This document shows, in pieces, positions 25,601 to 34,366 of a stretch of 64,000 bases of DNA (its first letter is position 1; each line of letters begins with the position of its first letter). Made by a program: the position numbers and the translations under genes. The notes under the pieces are model-generated. The model saw only the letters and a list, made by a program, of their open reading frames with translations, was not told where the DNA came from and did no database searches. The DNA is from Mycobacterium simiae. GTDB lineage: Bacteria > Actinomycetota > Actinomycetes > Mycobacteriales > Mycobacteriaceae. Location of the stretch: NCBI RefSeq assembly GCF_010727605.1, contig NZ_AP022568.1:2666001-2730000 (forward strand), written 5' to 3'.

Positions 25601-26289
25601 TTGCCCATTCGGACGGGATCGACCGAGAGTTCCCCGGGGACGAGCAGATACACCGCCAGTGTCAGCAGCGCGACGACGTTGTTAACGACCGGGGCCCATG
25701 CCGTGGGCCCAAAGACGTTGCGCGTGTTCAGGATTGCCATGAAGACCGAGGTCAGGCCGTAGGCCAGCACCTGGGGAAGTAGCAGATAGGCGAACGCGGT
25801 GGTGAGCGGCTCGTTGACTTGCGGGTTGTGGCCGAGCATCAACCGAACCAGTAGCGGCGCGGCGACCACCGACACCGCGGTCGCGAACAACAGCAGCGTC
25901 GTCGTGACCGTCACCAGCCGGCGTACGAACGCCGCACCGCCGTCGGGATCGCTCTGCTCCGCGCGGGCCAGCACCGGCACGAAGATCGCGGTGAACGTTG
26001 CTTCCAGCACCAGCGCGGCGACGAGGTTCGGCAGCTGGTTGGCCACCGAGAACGCGCTGGACAGCGCCGCCCCCAGGATGGCGGCCAACACCACGATCCG
26101 GCCGAAACCGGTGATCCGGCTGATCAGCGTCGCGAAGGCCATCGCCCACGACCGGGAGACCAGCGCGGAGTCGGACAGCTCCACCCGCCGCGTGGGCAGC
26201 TCGGTTACCGGTGGCAGCGGTCCGGTCGGTGGCGGCTGGTGCCGCCGCGGCGGCTGGTGTGCATGGGGCCGCCGGTAGGCGGGGTTCAT
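22681..26289 (-). CDS. murJ: MurJ/MviN lipid II flippase fused to pseudokinase and extracellular domain
   Basis: The ATG at 26289, overlapping the upstream stop (ATGA), gives 1202 residues. Residues about 45-560 form a multi-helix MurJ domain (SRITGFGRIVVLAAILG, NQLPNLVAALVLEATFTAIFVPV). A disordered linker follows, then a protein-kinase-like domain (GGRYRLLVFHGG; LVVAEWIRGGSLQEV). Where the catalytic HRD is expected it reads LSIDHPSRI, so it is a pseudokinase. A transmembrane helix (LLIGGAAAIAVIVVALLVLA) leads to a C-terminal beta-rich domain. In M. tuberculosis the phosphorylated pseudokinase binds FhaA. This lipid II flippase is essential for cell-wall synthesis. Confidence 0.95.
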   Translation of the reverse strand: MNPAYRRPHAHQPPRRHQPPPTGPLPPVTELPTRRVELSDSALVSRSWAMAFATLISRITGFGRIVVLAAILGAALSSAFSVANQLPNLVAALVLEATFTAIFVPVLARAEQSDPDGGAAFVRRLVTVTTTLLLFATAVSVVAAPLLVRLMLGHNPQVNEPLTTAFAYLLLPQVLAYGLTSVFMAILNTRNVFGPTAWAPVVNNVVALLTLAVYLLVPGELSVDPVRMGNAKLLVLGIGTTLGVFAQTAVLLVALRRERVSLRPLWGIDERLKRFGTMAAAMVLYVLISQLGLVVGNQIASTAAASGPAIYNYTWLVLMLPFGMIGVTVLTVVMPRLSRNAAANDTDAVLADLSLATRLTLITLIPIVAIMTVAGPAIGSALFAYGHFGGTDAGYLGAAIALSAFTLIPYGLVLLQLRVFYAREQPWTPIVIILVITAVKIAGSVLAPHATDDPQLVAGFLGLANGIGFLAGAIVGYVLLRHALLPAGGHLIGRAEVRTILVTIVASMLGGLIAHVVDRLLGLADLTARGGAAGSLLRLLILGCLMLPIMATVMVRAQVPEALAALAAVRRRVGGRSRMALQSGPPATPRGSSHRGPVTYPEQRNSSPPGVDAVQEPIRRRPPERAGNARLMKGPEVTDRPVESAAPGPGGDRPRATADDFQPDMPTAREASPSVPRPPEQRNGGAPGESTRGAIPVDASRDRGADSRGDDPHLVPGARIAGGRYRLLVFHGGAPPLQFWQALDTALDRQVALTFVDPDGSLPADVLQEILSRTLRLSRIDKPGIARVLDVVHSQQGGLVVAEWIRGGSLQEVADTAPSPLGAVRAMQSLAAAADAAHRAGVALSIDHPSRIRVSIDGDVVLAYPATMPDANPEDDIRGIGAALYALLVNRWPLPESGVRSGLAPAERDASGLPVEPSTIDRDIPFQVSAVAVRAAQEDGGIRSASTLLNLLQQATAVADRTEVLGPIDDSPPPPAAAPVERDNYATLARRRRNLLIGGAAAIAVIVVALLVLASIVSKIFGNVGGGLNKDELGLNGPSSSSASSSASAAPSGSVIKPTRATVYSPDGEADNPGQAAMAIDGNSTTGWQTDIYTDAVPFPSFKNGVGLMLQLPSPTVVGAVSIDTPSTGTKVEIRSSSSASPARLEDTSLLVSATPLKPGHNTIPVRSGAQTSNVLVWITTLGNTDGKNRSELSNITIQAAS

Positions 26290-28685
26290 ACTCGGTGCTC
26301 TTCGTCCACGCGGATGGCCACGCCGTGCGGGTCGGCGGCCTGGTGGTGGGGCGGGTCGGGTCGGTCCAGGTCGGCACGGTCGGGTTGGCCGCGGAATCGG
26401 TGCCACAGCCGCCGGCCGGCGAGGACAAACAACACCGCGGCCGCGGTCAGGGTGATCGCAAAGAGCACTTTGCCGTAGGCGTTGGAGTGCACCGACAAGC
26501 GCACTGGTTCGCCCAGCCGGGTGCCGTCGGGGGTGCGTAGCGTGACGTCGATGGCGACGCGCTGGGTGAAGTTCACTTCGATTGGGACGCGTAACGGCAG
26601 ATAGCCGGGGGGCAGCTCGATCTGCCCGACGTCGGTCACGGTCATCCCGGGCGGCGCGTCGACCTGCAGGCGCACCTTGATCGGCACGGCGAGGCCGTTG
26701 TGCAGGGCCAGCGGCAACGGGCTGTGCTCGGTCGCCAGGGTGTAGGAACCGCCCGGATTGACGATCGTCACCGCGCCGAACAAGTCGTTGATCGTGTTAC
26801 CGACTACCTGCAACCGTTGCTTCGCCAACTCGTTGCGGCCGTCGGGAGGCTCCGATTGGCTCAATGCGCGCAGCATGTCTTCGCGCAACGGAGCGGTGTA
26901 CTGGACGCCGGTCAATCCGGTGCGCTCATCGGTGGTCAGCGCTGAGGTCAGCCGCGACAGCCGGCCGGTCTGCCCGTTGATGTCGGTGGTGACGGTTTCG
27001 CTGAAGCGGCCGCGGCCCGGGGCCGGGACGGTGGGCGGTGCGCCCGGCTCGGTCCGGGCGGCGGCTTCGGCGATCACGGCCCCGAGCGGGCGGGGCACGC
27101 CCAGCCCGGATCGGATGGTGGTGGCCAGCGCCGTGAGGATGACCTGCGCGTCGTCCGCCTGCAGGTTCCAGGTCGCCGGCGGGACGAGCAGCTGCGTGCG
27201 CGGTGGGGCGTCGTGGTCCAGGGCGTGCCAGAACATGGACCCAAGGGCGTCCTGACGGCGCGCGGTGTTGGAGTCGTGGGTGAGCCGGACCGTCAGCGAC
27301 GGGTCGAGATAGGTGGGCACGGTGGGGTTATTACCCGCCCCGGCCAGCGCCGCACCCACGGCGGGATCGAAGGGCGCCATCACCACCTGCGGGGACAGCC
27401 GTCGCGGAGTGGTGTCGACACTGCGGGGTCCGTCGACCGAGGACTGCGAGTCCTCGGCGACCAAATCGGCCGCGGCGACCGCGACGGTGCTGTTGTTGGC
27501 GTTGAGCAGCTCGATCGCTCCGGCGGTGAGTGGACCGTCGGGCAGCAGCGTGGCACCGCGGGTGGACGCGATGTCGAGCAGCTGATCGACGATGTCGCCG
27601 ACGCTAGTGGTGGCGATGGTGCTGAGCCGCGGATCGTTGACCCGCTGCACGGCGTCCAAGTCGGCTTGCGCGTACGGCAGCGGCGTCACGCAGACGCGGT
27701 GCGCCAGCGCCCGCAACCGGTTCATCCAGGCGGTCGCGGCGCCCTGTCCGGCGCCCGGGTGGGTGGGCGTGCCCGGCTGCTGAGCGGGACCGTCGGGGGA
27801 GCTGGATACGACATAACCGGCCGTCATCGCGTTGACGGTGACCAGCAGATCCGGGTCGACGGCGAGGCACAGCGCGCGGCCCACGGCACCGTCCGGGTCG
27901 ACGTCGTGGCTGGTGGCGACCTCGGCGGCGGATAACAAGATGTCGAGTCGGCCCCCGGCGGCCAGCGAGCTGGCCAGGTCGTCGTCGATCAGCCGAACCG
28001 GAACGGTGCCGCCGGGTTGGCCTGGAGCCAGCCTGGGACGGTCGGCCAGCGGCCACAGCATGGTCACCCAGACGGGTTTCGAGGTGTCAGGTGCCACCGC
28101 GGATTCCAGGGAGTCGGCGCGGTCGGGCGGCACACCGATCACCGGCAGCAGGAACCGCGCATTGTCCAGCCGGGCCGGGGCGCCGTAATCGGGTGTGCCG
28201 TTGACGTTGACCAGTAACGGGTAGATGCCCGGCTGGTTGATGCCCAGCGACGGTTTGCTCAACGAGCGCAGCGGCGCGGACAGGGTGAAGCCGGCCTCCT
28301 GCCCGCGCTGCAGTTCGGGCGCGATGGTCAGGAAGTCGGCGGCCGGTTGGTACTGATCGGTGGCGCCGTCCAGTGACGTGCGCAGCCCCGCCGAAGTGTC
28401 CACCGCGGCGGCGTGTTCGAGCCGGACCATCACGTCCCGTACGGGTCGGTCGCCGATGTTGGCCACCATCCCGCTGACGGTGACGACGGGCGGACTGGTT
28501 GTGGTCACCACGTCCGGGGTGACCTGATCGATGCGGACGCGGATGAACGGCGTCGACGCGGGCTCGTCGGCGCCGGCGCGCGGCACACCGACGGGTCCGG
28601 TGAGCAGCACGGTACATCCGGCCACCAGGGCGACCACGGCGGCCAGCCGCAACAAGCCGGCCCAGCGGATGCGCGGCGCGGTCAC
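26286..28685 (-). CDS. DUF6049 secreted/membrane protein (Rv3909-like)
   Basis: The GTG at 28685, overlapping the mutT4 stop (GTGA), gives 799 residues, close to Rv3909 (802). A signal sequence (about 10-35, [20 protein letters not shown], with AGADEP after it) is followed by a large extracytoplasmic region. A C-terminal transmembrane helix ([18 protein letters not shown]) ends in a basic tail. No enzymatic motif is recognised. The fixed order mutT4-DUF6049-murJ suggests a role with the MurJ fusion in envelope assembly, which is inference. Confidence 0.88.
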   Translation of the reverse strand: MTAPRIRWAGLLRLAAVVALVAGCTVLLTGPVGVPRAGADEPASTPFIRVRIDQVTPDVVTTTSPPVVTVSGMVANIGDRPVRDVMVRLEHAAAVDTSAGLRTSLDGATDQYQPAADFLTIAPELQRGQEAGFTLSAPLRSLSKPSLGINQPGIYPLLVNVNGTPDYGAPARLDNARFLLPVIGVPPDRADSLESAVAPDTSKPVWVTMLWPLADRPRLAPGQPGGTVPVRLIDDDLASSLAAGGRLDILLSAAEVATSHDVDPDGAVGRALCLAVDPDLLVTVNAMTAGYVVSSSPDGPAQQPGTPTHPGAGQGAATAWMNRLRALAHRVCVTPLPYAQADLDAVQRVNDPRLSTIATTSVGDIVDQLLDIASTRGATLLPDGPLTAGAIELLNANNSTVAVAAADLVAEDSQSSVDGPRSVDTTPRRLSPQVVMAPFDPAVGAALAGAGNNPTVPTYLDPSLTVRLTHDSNTARRQDALGSMFWHALDHDAPPRTQLLVPPATWNLQADDAQVILTALATTIRSGLGVPRPLGAVIAEAAARTEPGAPPTVPAPGRGRFSETVTTDINGQTGRLSRLTSALTTDERTGLTGVQYTAPLREDMLRALSQSEPPDGRNELAKQRLQVVGNTINDLFGAVTIVNPGGSYTLATEHSPLPLALHNGLAVPIKVRLQVDAPPGMTVTDVGQIELPPGYLPLRVPIEVNFTQRVAIDVTLRTPDGTRLGEPVRLSVHSNAYGKVLFAITLTAAAVLFVLAGRRLWHRFRGQPDRADLDRPDPPHHQAADPHGVAIRVDEEHRV

Positions 28686-29422
28686 GACCCCGGCCCGTGG
28701 CCGTTGTGCCGGCCGGGGGGTTTGTCGGAATGTCGAGTGCGCGAGTGCGTTTGCGGATTGCGCCGTGGCGCGCTGGGCGGCAGCGGCGGCAGCGCGGCGG
28801 GCCCGTCGCTCTGCAGCTTTCCGATCAGTTCGTCGGCGACCTGGGCTAGGCGGCGCTCGTCGGCGTAGGCCAGCCGCGACGGTAGCTCCCGCATCGGCAC
28901 CCATGCGACCTCGGCGACCTCGAGGTCTTCGTCGGATAGCTCGCCGCCGGAGAATCGCATCAGATAATGGTGCACAGTCTTGTGTACGCGCCGGCCCTCG
29001 GTGACGAACCAGTAGTCGATACGGCCGAGCGCGGCGAGCACGCTGCCCTGGATCCCGGTCTCTTCGGCAACCTCACGAATAGCGGTCTGCTCGGCGGTCT
29101 CGCCGAGTTCGATGTGCCCCTTGGGCAGCGACCACAGCATCCGTCCGCGTCGGTCGATGCGGCCGATCAGGGCGGCCATCTGTGAATCACGGGGTCCGTC
29201 GATGCCATCGATGACCAGGCCGCCCGCGGAGGTTTCGTGCACGGTGCGCAGCCGCTCGGGCACCCCACGTTGCGTGCGAGACCGACGTCGGTTGCTCGTC
29301 TTACTGGCCGGAGGGCTGGCGGTTACCTTGGCTTCCGAGTCGTTGTCTGACGCTTTGGCGACGCCACGACGGCGACGGCGCCCGCGGCGCCGACGTGGTT
29401 TGGCCTGTTCGCCATCCGACAC
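28682..29422 (-). CDS. mutT4: Nudix hydrolase MutT4
   Basis: The GTG at 29422 aligns with the M. tuberculosis start (SDGEQAK then an Arg-rich stretch) and gives 246 residues. An Arg/Ser-rich N-terminus (1-55) precedes the Nudix domain, whose box starts [20 protein letters not shown] and fits G-x5-E-x7-REUxEE-x-G. Substrate is probably an oxidised nucleotide or a dinucleotide, but this is not proven by sequence. It is the first gene of the mutT4-DUF6049-murJ-sigM series and is divergent from pcnA. Confidence 0.92.
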   Translation of the reverse strand: MSDGEQAKPRRRRGRRRRRGVAKASDNDSEAKVTASPPASKTSNRRRSRTQRGVPERLRTVHETSAGGLVIDGIDGPRDSQMAALIGRIDRRGRMLWSLPKGHIELGETAEQTAIREVAEETGIQGSVLAALGRIDYWFVTEGRRVHKTVHHYLMRFSGGELSDEDLEVAEVAWVPMRELPSRLAYADERRLAQVADELIGKLQSDGPAALPPLPPSAPRRNPQTHSRTRHSDKPPGRHNGHGPGS

Positions 29423-29495
29423 CCAAGCGATAGTAGCTGGCACGAAGTGGTCTTCCAGACATACTCGCCGCCGACGGCGCGAGGCGGTGGCGCTA

Positions 29496-29598
29496 GATGG
29501 TCGGGTGACGATGCGGGCCGTCCCGGCCCGCATCGTCACCCGGGGGTGTTGGATGGTCGGGTTCCTGCGCGGGCCGTCCCGGCCCGCATCGTCACCCG
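29496..29598. repeat. Duplicated 47-bp unit with a 19-bp perfect hairpin
   Basis: Two 47-bp units, 29496-29542 and 29552-29598, repeat with a 56-bp period and are identical except for about five changes in one 8-bp block. In unit 1 the arms 29502-29520 and 29524-29542 are perfect reverse complements (19 bp, loop TCC). In unit 2 the outer left arm has diverged, leaving about 8 bp of stem. It lies between the divergent mutT4 and pcnA starts, so it is not a terminator for either gene. Confidence 0.9.
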
Positions 29599-29614
29599 AC
29601 TAGGCTGACCGAAC

Positions 29615-31069
29615 GTGTCCGACGCCGCCCAAGATGTGGAGCTGCTGGCTTCAGCCGCCGTCACCCTGAACCGGCATGCCGAGGTGCTGCGCGAGCTGGG
29701 GGCATTGTTCGAGGCCGCGGGGCATGAGTTGTACCTGGTCGGCGGTTCGGTGCGAGACGCCCTGCTGCGCAGGCTGAGTCCCGATCTGGATTTCACCACC
29801 GGTGCCCGCCCCGAGCAGGTCCAGCACATCGTGCGGGGGTGGGCCGACGCGGTGTGGGACACCGGCATTGCGTTCGGCACCGTGGGGGTCGGTAAGGGTG
29901 ACCTCCGGCTCGAGATCACCACCTTCCGCGCGGACAGCTACGACCAGGTGTCGCGGAATCCCGAGGTGCGGTTCGGCGACCGCCTCGAGGACGATTTGGT
30001 GCGACGGGATTTCACCGCCAATGCGATGGCGGTGCGTATCACCGCTGCCGGCCCGGGCGACTTCGTCGATCCACTGGGCGGTTTGGCCGCGCTGCGCGCC
30101 CGGGTGCTCGACACCCCGGCCGCTCCCGAGGTTTCCTTCGGCGATGACCCACTGCGGATGCTGCGGGCGGCGCGGTTCGTCGCACAACTCGGATTCACCG
30201 TCGCCCCGCGGGTACGGACGGCGATCGAGGAGATGGCGCCGCAGCTGGCCCGGATCAGCGCCGAACGGGTGGCCGTCGAGCTGGACAAGCTGCTGTTGGG
30301 CACCGACCCGGTGGCCGGGATCGACCTGGTCGTGCAGACCGGAATGGGTGACGTTGTACTACCCGAGGTCGGTGGCATGCAGATGGCCATTGACGAACAC
30401 CACCAGCACAAGGACGTCTACCAGCATTCGCTGACGGTGCTGCGCCAAGCCATCGCCCTGGAAGACCCACCTCCTGAGGGGGGCCCGGACTTGGTGCTGC
30501 GGTGGGCCGCGCTACTGCATGACATCGGCAAACCGGCGACCAGACGCCACGAGCCGGACGGTGGTGTCAGCTTCCACCACCATGAGGTCGTCGGCGCAAA
30601 AATGGTCCGCAAACGGCTGCGGGCACTCAAATACTCCAAGCAGATGGTCGACGACGTGTCCCAGCTGGTCTATCTGCACCTACGATTCCACGGCTACGGT
30701 GACGGTAAGTGGACCGATTCGGCGGTGCGCCGCTACGTCACCGACGCCGGGCCGCTGCTACCCCGGTTGCACAAGCTGGTGCGCGCCGACTGCACCACCC
30801 GCAACAAGCGCCGAGCCGCCCGGCTGCAGGCGAACTACGATCGCCTCGAGGCGCGCATCGCGGAGTTGGCCGCCCAGGAGGATTTGGCCCGAGTCCGCCC
30901 GGACCTCGACGGCAACCGGATCATGGAGTTGCTCAACATTCCGGCGGGTCCGCAGGTCGGGGAGGCGTGGCGGTTTCTGAAGGAGCTCCGACTGGACCGC
31001 GGGCCGCTCACCGAAGAAGAGGCAACCGCGCAGCTGCTGGCCTGGTGGAAGGCGCGCGGGAACGGGTAG
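29615..31069 (+). CDS. pcnA: CCA tRNA nucleotidyltransferase / poly(A) polymerase family
   Basis: The 484-residue protein starts at GTG and has the class II nucleotidyltransferase head LVGGSVRDALLRRL followed by catalytic DLD at residues 57-59. RRDFTANAM and the RMLRAARF neck motif follow, then an HD domain (WAALLHDIGKPATR). It adds CCA to tRNA 3' ends, needed here because the two tRNA genes lack encoded CCA. No Shine-Dalgarno is evident; a leaderless or near-leaderless transcript is possible. Confidence 0.95.
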   Translation: MSDAAQDVELLASAAVTLNRHAEVLRELGALFEAAGHELYLVGGSVRDALLRRLSPDLDFTTGARPEQVQHIVRGWADAVWDTGIAFGTVGVGKGDLRLEITTFRADSYDQVSRNPEVRFGDRLEDDLVRRDFTANAMAVRITAAGPGDFVDPLGGLAALRARVLDTPAAPEVSFGDDPLRMLRAARFVAQLGFTVAPRVRTAIEEMAPQLARISAERVAVELDKLLLGTDPVAGIDLVVQTGMGDVVLPEVGGMQMAIDEHHQHKDVYQHSLTVLRQAIALEDPPPEGGPDLVLRWAALLHDIGKPATRRHEPDGGVSFHHHEVVGAKMVRKRLRALKYSKQMVDDVSQLVYLHLRFHGYGDGKWTDSAVRRYVTDAGPLLPRLHKLVRADCTTRNKRRAARLQANYDRLEARIAELAAQEDLARVRPDLDGNRIMELLNIPAGPQVGEAWRFLKELRLDRGPLTEEEATAQLLAWWKARGNG

Positions 31070-31093
31070 CGGCGATCGGGCGTCAGAACCCGC

Positions 31094-31603
31094 ATGGACT
31101 ATTGCCTTTCCAGCGGTGACGGCTCCGCGGCAATCTGGCACGGACAACCCGACCTCGACCTCGACCATGATGGCCGGCCCGAATCAATCGGACTGGATAT
31201 CGATCAGGACGGGCTGCGCGACGACGCCCTGAGTGATTTCGACAGCGACGGTGTCGTCGACCACGCCGTCCTCGACCTCGACAACGACGGCACGCCCGAG
31301 GCGTACTTCACCGACGACGGCACGGGCACCTGGGCGGTCACCGTGGACCGGGGCGGAAGCCTGCGGTGGTATGGGCTCGACGGCAGCGAACACACCGGCG
31401 GTCCGCTCGTCGACTTCGACGGGCGGGGTCACCCCGATGACTGGCTGGTGGACATCGACGGCAACGGTGTCGCCGACCGGGCGCTGTGTACAGATGAGAC
31501 TGGTGTGACCGGCTATGTGGACACCGACGGCGATGGACGGTGGGACGTGCGGTTGACCGATACCGACGGCGACGGCGCGGCCGATGGTGCGAGCACCGTT
31601 TGA
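31094..31603 (+). CDS. Asp-rich DxDxDG repeat protein (Rv3906c-like)
   Basis: A 169-residue, strongly acidic protein made of degenerate repeats of the form D-x-D-x-D-G (DLDHDGRPE, DIDQDGLRD, DFDSDGVVD, DLDNDGTPE, DIDGNGVAD, DTDGDGRWD, DTDGDGAAD). The spacing resembles EF-hand, dockerin or thrombospondin type 3 calcium-binding loops. No signal peptide or membrane segment is seen. Position after pcnA matches Rv3906c. Function unknown; calcium binding is inferred. In M. tuberculosis the next genes are esxF-esxE-cpnT, which are absent here. Confidence 0.85.
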   Translation: MDYCLSSGDGSAAIWHGQPDLDLDHDGRPESIGLDIDQDGLRDDALSDFDSDGVVDHAVLDLDNDGTPEAYFTDDGTGTWAVTVDRGGSLRWYGLDGSEHTGGPLVDFDGRGHPDDWLVDIDGNGVADRALCTDETGVTGYVDTDGDGRWDVRLTDTDGDGAADGASTV

Positions 31604-31666
31604 CAAGGTGTTTTAGGACCGCCACGCCAGGGTAATTCGACGCCTGTATAGCAGCCGACAACTGAA

Positions 31667-31694
31667 GTGACAACGCGCAATACCTGTCTAGACT
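31667..31694 (+). promoter_or_regulatory. Candidate promoter of the ESX-2 genes
   Basis: GTGACA (31667-31672) and TAGACT (31689-31694) are 16 bp apart, matching a SigA-type -35/-10 pair with the TANNNT -10. The pair lies 50 bp before the esxD start, which has its own GAGGGAG ribosome binding site. No transcript data support it. Confidence 0.35.
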
Positions 31695-31743
31695 GCTATC
31701 CATATCCCAGGTCGGGGAGCCTAAGGAATCGAGGGAGAAAAAC

Positions 31744-32067
31744 ATGGCGGGGTCGACGGTTGTCACACCGGAACTATTACGCAGTTCGAAGCAACGCATT
31801 GAAGCGCGACTGGAAGAGGCAGCCGCGATCGCTAATCAGTACCTGAGCGGCCACGAGAACATCGTCAGCGCCGCAGGATGGTCCGGGCAGGCCGGGTCGA
31901 CGTCGTTGAACACGGCCGGTCAAATCGCCCACGACTTGCAGCAGATCATGACGGGTGGCAACCGCCTGGCACACGGCCTCGCCCAGACGGCGACTCTGAT
32001 GGAGCACCACGAAGCAGATTCAGCCCACAGCCTCAATGGCGTGTTCGGCGGCGTCCAGTCGACCTAG
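31744..32067 (+). CDS. esxD: ESX-2 WXG100-family protein EsxD
   Basis: A 107-residue protein, the length of M. tuberculosis EsxD, with the helical-hairpin turn motif W-S-G (AGWSGQAG) near residue 47. The C-terminus LMEHHEADSAHSLNGVFGG resembles that of EsxD. WXG100 proteins are secreted as dimers by type VII systems; this one should pair with EsxC encoded 51 bp downstream. I do not see a YxxxD/E secretion motif at the C-terminus. It has a GAGGGAG ribosome binding site. PE36/PPE69, which precede esxD in M. tuberculosis, are absent. Confidence 0.9.
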   Translation: MAGSTVVTPELLRSSKQRIEARLEEAAAIANQYLSGHENIVSAAGWSGQAGSTSLNTAGQIAHDLQQIMTGGNRLAHGLAQTATLMEHHEADSAHSLNGVFGGVQST

Positions 32068-32118
32068 TCGGCTTTTCACTGAATCACCCACCGACCTATT
32101 TAGTAAGGACCAACGAAC

Positions 32119-32409
32119 ATGGCAGACCACATTGTTTACAACCACGCAGCCGTTAGCGGATTGTCCGGCGATATTGCGGCGCAGGCGTCGCAGTTGATGG
32201 AAATCCACGACGACGTCCTGCACATCACCCAACAGCTGGCCGAGTTCTTCCAGGGCCACGGCGCAACCACCTTCTTCGACGCGCAGCAACAGATGTTGCA
32301 CGGGCTGCAGGACATGATTCAGACCGTCAGTCTGCACGGGCACACGGTCAACAGCGTGCACGAGAACGCAATAATCACCGATCACAACACGAGCCTGTTC
32401 TTCGCCTAG
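32119..32409 (+). CDS. esxC: ESX-2 WXG100-family protein EsxC
   Basis: A 96-residue helical protein with family features of EsxC: MADHIVYNHAAVSG at the start and EFFQGHGATTFFDAQQQM in the middle, where HG replaces the usual WXG turn. The C-terminus is INSVHEN-like and ends SLFFA, without an evident YxxxD/E motif. Expected partner of EsxD. It is preceded by AAGGA and followed by espG2 after 59 bp. Confidence 0.9.
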   Translation: MADHIVYNHAAVSGLSGDIAAQASQLMEIHDDVLHITQQLAEFFQGHGATTFFDAQQQMLHGLQDMIQTVSLHGHTVNSVHENAIITDHNTSLFFA

Positions 32410-32468
32410 TCCCGGCTTGGCGGGGCGCACGCGAGCGTGCGCCCCGCGCTTGGCTTTAAGGGAACATC

Positions 32469-33302
32469 GTGCTCACCACCTCTCTGGAAGGCCTGTGGGT
32501 CCTACAAGTACTCACCGGCATCGAGGTCGTTGCTCCCGAAATGGGGCTGCGGCCCCACCTGCCCAGCGTCGAGCCCAAGCAAAAGGCGCTGCAACACCCG
32601 GTGACACCCGAACTGCGGGCCGCCGGGGTAATCGATGAGACGGATTCCGTCGACGGCACCATCGTCGAATGGTTGACAGTGTTGTCCCGTCGCGACATCG
32701 GGCTGATGATCCACTTCCGGCTGCCCGGCGACGGCGAGCCCACCCGCGCGCTGCTCGCCCGGTTCGCGCATTGGTGGGTGTCCATCGAGCGATCGGGGGA
32801 CCTGGTCCGCATCAGCGGCGCCGGCATCGCGAGCAATGAGAGCGCCGCCGGCGAGGCGCTCAGCGCGCAGATCGAACGGCTTTGCGGCGCAAGCGATCCT
32901 GCCCCGCTGCGGCCGGTGACGCTGGACGTTGACGCGATGCGCGCCACGGCCACCGACCAGCACCGCCTGCACGAGTTCCTCGCCAGCCAGGGCCTCGAGC
33001 CCGACCAGCTCCACCTGTTGAAGCTGGCTACCGATACCGACCGGTCGGCCCAGGCCTCGATCGTCGCCATCCAGTCGGGGGTGGATAGCGGGCGACCGAC
33101 CCGCACCCACATCGATCAGGGCGCCGTGACGATCATCGACACACCGGAAGGTCGGCTCGTCGCCGAACATGTTCCATCCGCGGGTAAGCAGTGGATGATC
33201 ATCGCCCCGGGCACCAAGAACAACATCGGATCTGCGATCAGCCACATGATGCGGCGGCTGCCCGCCGACCAAGAATGGTATTCGTACCGAAAAGTCGTGT
33301 AG
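32469..33302 (+). CDS. espG2: ESX-2 chaperone EspG2
   Basis: A 277-residue EspG-family protein (M. tuberculosis EspG2 is 276) with GTG start. Family features include the N-terminal LTTSLEGLWVLQVLTGIEVVAPE and C-terminal SHMMRRLPADQEWYSYRKVV. EspG proteins are cytosolic chaperones that bind the tip of PPE proteins and guide PE-PPE pairs to their ESX machine. Its local clients PE36/PPE69 are missing from this locus, so its partner, if any, is elsewhere. Confidence 0.9.
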   Translation: MLTTSLEGLWVLQVLTGIEVVAPEMGLRPHLPSVEPKQKALQHPVTPELRAAGVIDETDSVDGTIVEWLTVLSRRDIGLMIHFRLPGDGEPTRALLARFAHWWVSIERSGDLVRISGAGIASNESAAGEALSAQIERLCGASDPAPLRPVTLDVDAMRATATDQHRLHEFLASQGLEPDQLHLLKLATDTDRSAQASIVAIQSGVDSGRPTRTHIDQGAVTIIDTPEGRLVAEHVPSAGKQWMIIAPGTKNNIGSAISHMMRRLPADQEWYSYRKVV

Positions 33303-33337
33303 TCGAAAGGTAGCACGAAAATGATAGCATCGGCATC

Positions 33338-34366
33338 GTGACGAATCCGTGGACGGGCTCATCCAATTCTCCGGAACAAGGCGGACCGACGCGACGAGAA
33401 GTCCCCGCCGCGCGTTACCAAAATCAAGATTCGGTATCCGGGACATTACGTATTTCCGACATGGTCGCCCCGCGCAAGATTCCACCCGGAGGCGGCTGGC
33501 GAAAATTCATTTATCAAGCAACATTTCATGCCGTCAACTTCGGCGAATCGCCCGCCGAAAGGCATTACCGCGAATTGCAGGAGCGAATCCGGCGCCACAT
33601 CCGCAAGCAGTACGTGATCGGGGTGGTCTCGGGCAAGGGCGGGGTCGGCAAGACCACGCTGACGGCGTGCATCGGCGCGGTCTTCCGAGAGTGCCGTCCC
33701 GAGAACGTGGTCGCGATCGACGCCGCGCCCGGTTTCGGCACGCTGGCCGGGCGCATCGACGAGTCGCCACCGGGTGACTACGCCGCGGTGCTCAACGACA
33801 CCGATGTCCAGGGTTACGCCGATATACGAGAACACTTGGGGCAGAACAGCCTTGGTCTAGACGTACTGGCCGGTAATCGCGCGTCGGATCAACCCCGGCC
33901 GCTGGTGGCTTCGATGTTCGCCGGGGTGCTGTCGCGGCTGCGTCGCACCCACACGGTCATCGTGGTCGATACCTCGGACGACCTCGAGCACCCGGTGATG
34001 AAGGCGGTGCTGGACGCCTGTGACACCCTGGTCTTCGTCTCCGGTCTGACCGCCGACACCTCGCTGCCTGTGACCCGCTCGATCGACTTGCTGCGCTCGA
34101 TGGGATATCACGAACTCGTGTCTCGCAGCATGGTCATCCTGAACGACAGCCGCAATAAATATGATGGCGAGGCGCGCACTTATCTCACCGAGCGATTCGC
34201 ACAATCCGGCGCGACAGTCGAGTTCATGCCGTACGATCCGTTCCTCGCCAAAGGCGGGATAATCGATACGCAGCACGAGCTGAAGAAAAAGACCCGGCTG
34301 CGCTTATTCGAAATCACCGCGGCTTTAGCTGACAAATACATTCCAGATGCCGACAGGCCGCGCTAG
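33338..34366 (+). CDS. MinD/ParA-like ATPase of the ESX-2 cluster (Rv3888c-like)
   Basis: A 342-residue protein with GTG start and the deviant Walker A KGGVGKTT at residues 100-107. VAIDAAPGFGTLAGRID (A' region) and VIVVDTSDDLEHPVM (Walker B region) follow. The first 95 residues are an extra N-terminal region. Similar MinD-like proteins occur in other ESX loci (EspI in ESX-1). It may regulate secretion; the mechanism is unknown. Its TAG shares one base with the eccD2 GTG start. Confidence 0.88.
   Translation: MTNPWTGSSNSPEQGGPTRREVPAARYQNQDSVSGTLRISDMVAPRKIPPGGGWRKFIYQATFHAVNFGESPAERHYRELQERIRRHIRKQYVIGVVSGKGGVGKTTLTACIGAVFRECRPENVVAIDAAPGFGTLAGRIDESPPGDYAAVLNDTDVQGYADIREHLGQNSLGLDVLAGNRASDQPRPLVASMFAGVLSRLRRTHTVIVVDTSDDLEHPVMKAVLDACDTLVFVSGLTADTSLPVTRSIDLLRSMGYHELVSRSMVILNDSRNKYDGEARTYLTERFAQSGATVEFMPYDPFLAKGGIIDTQHELKKKTRLRLFEITAALADKYIPDADRPR

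Noticed and set aside
29502..29542. Rho-independent terminator
   Set aside because: The hairpin lies between two divergent start codons, has no T tract and does not follow any gene end.
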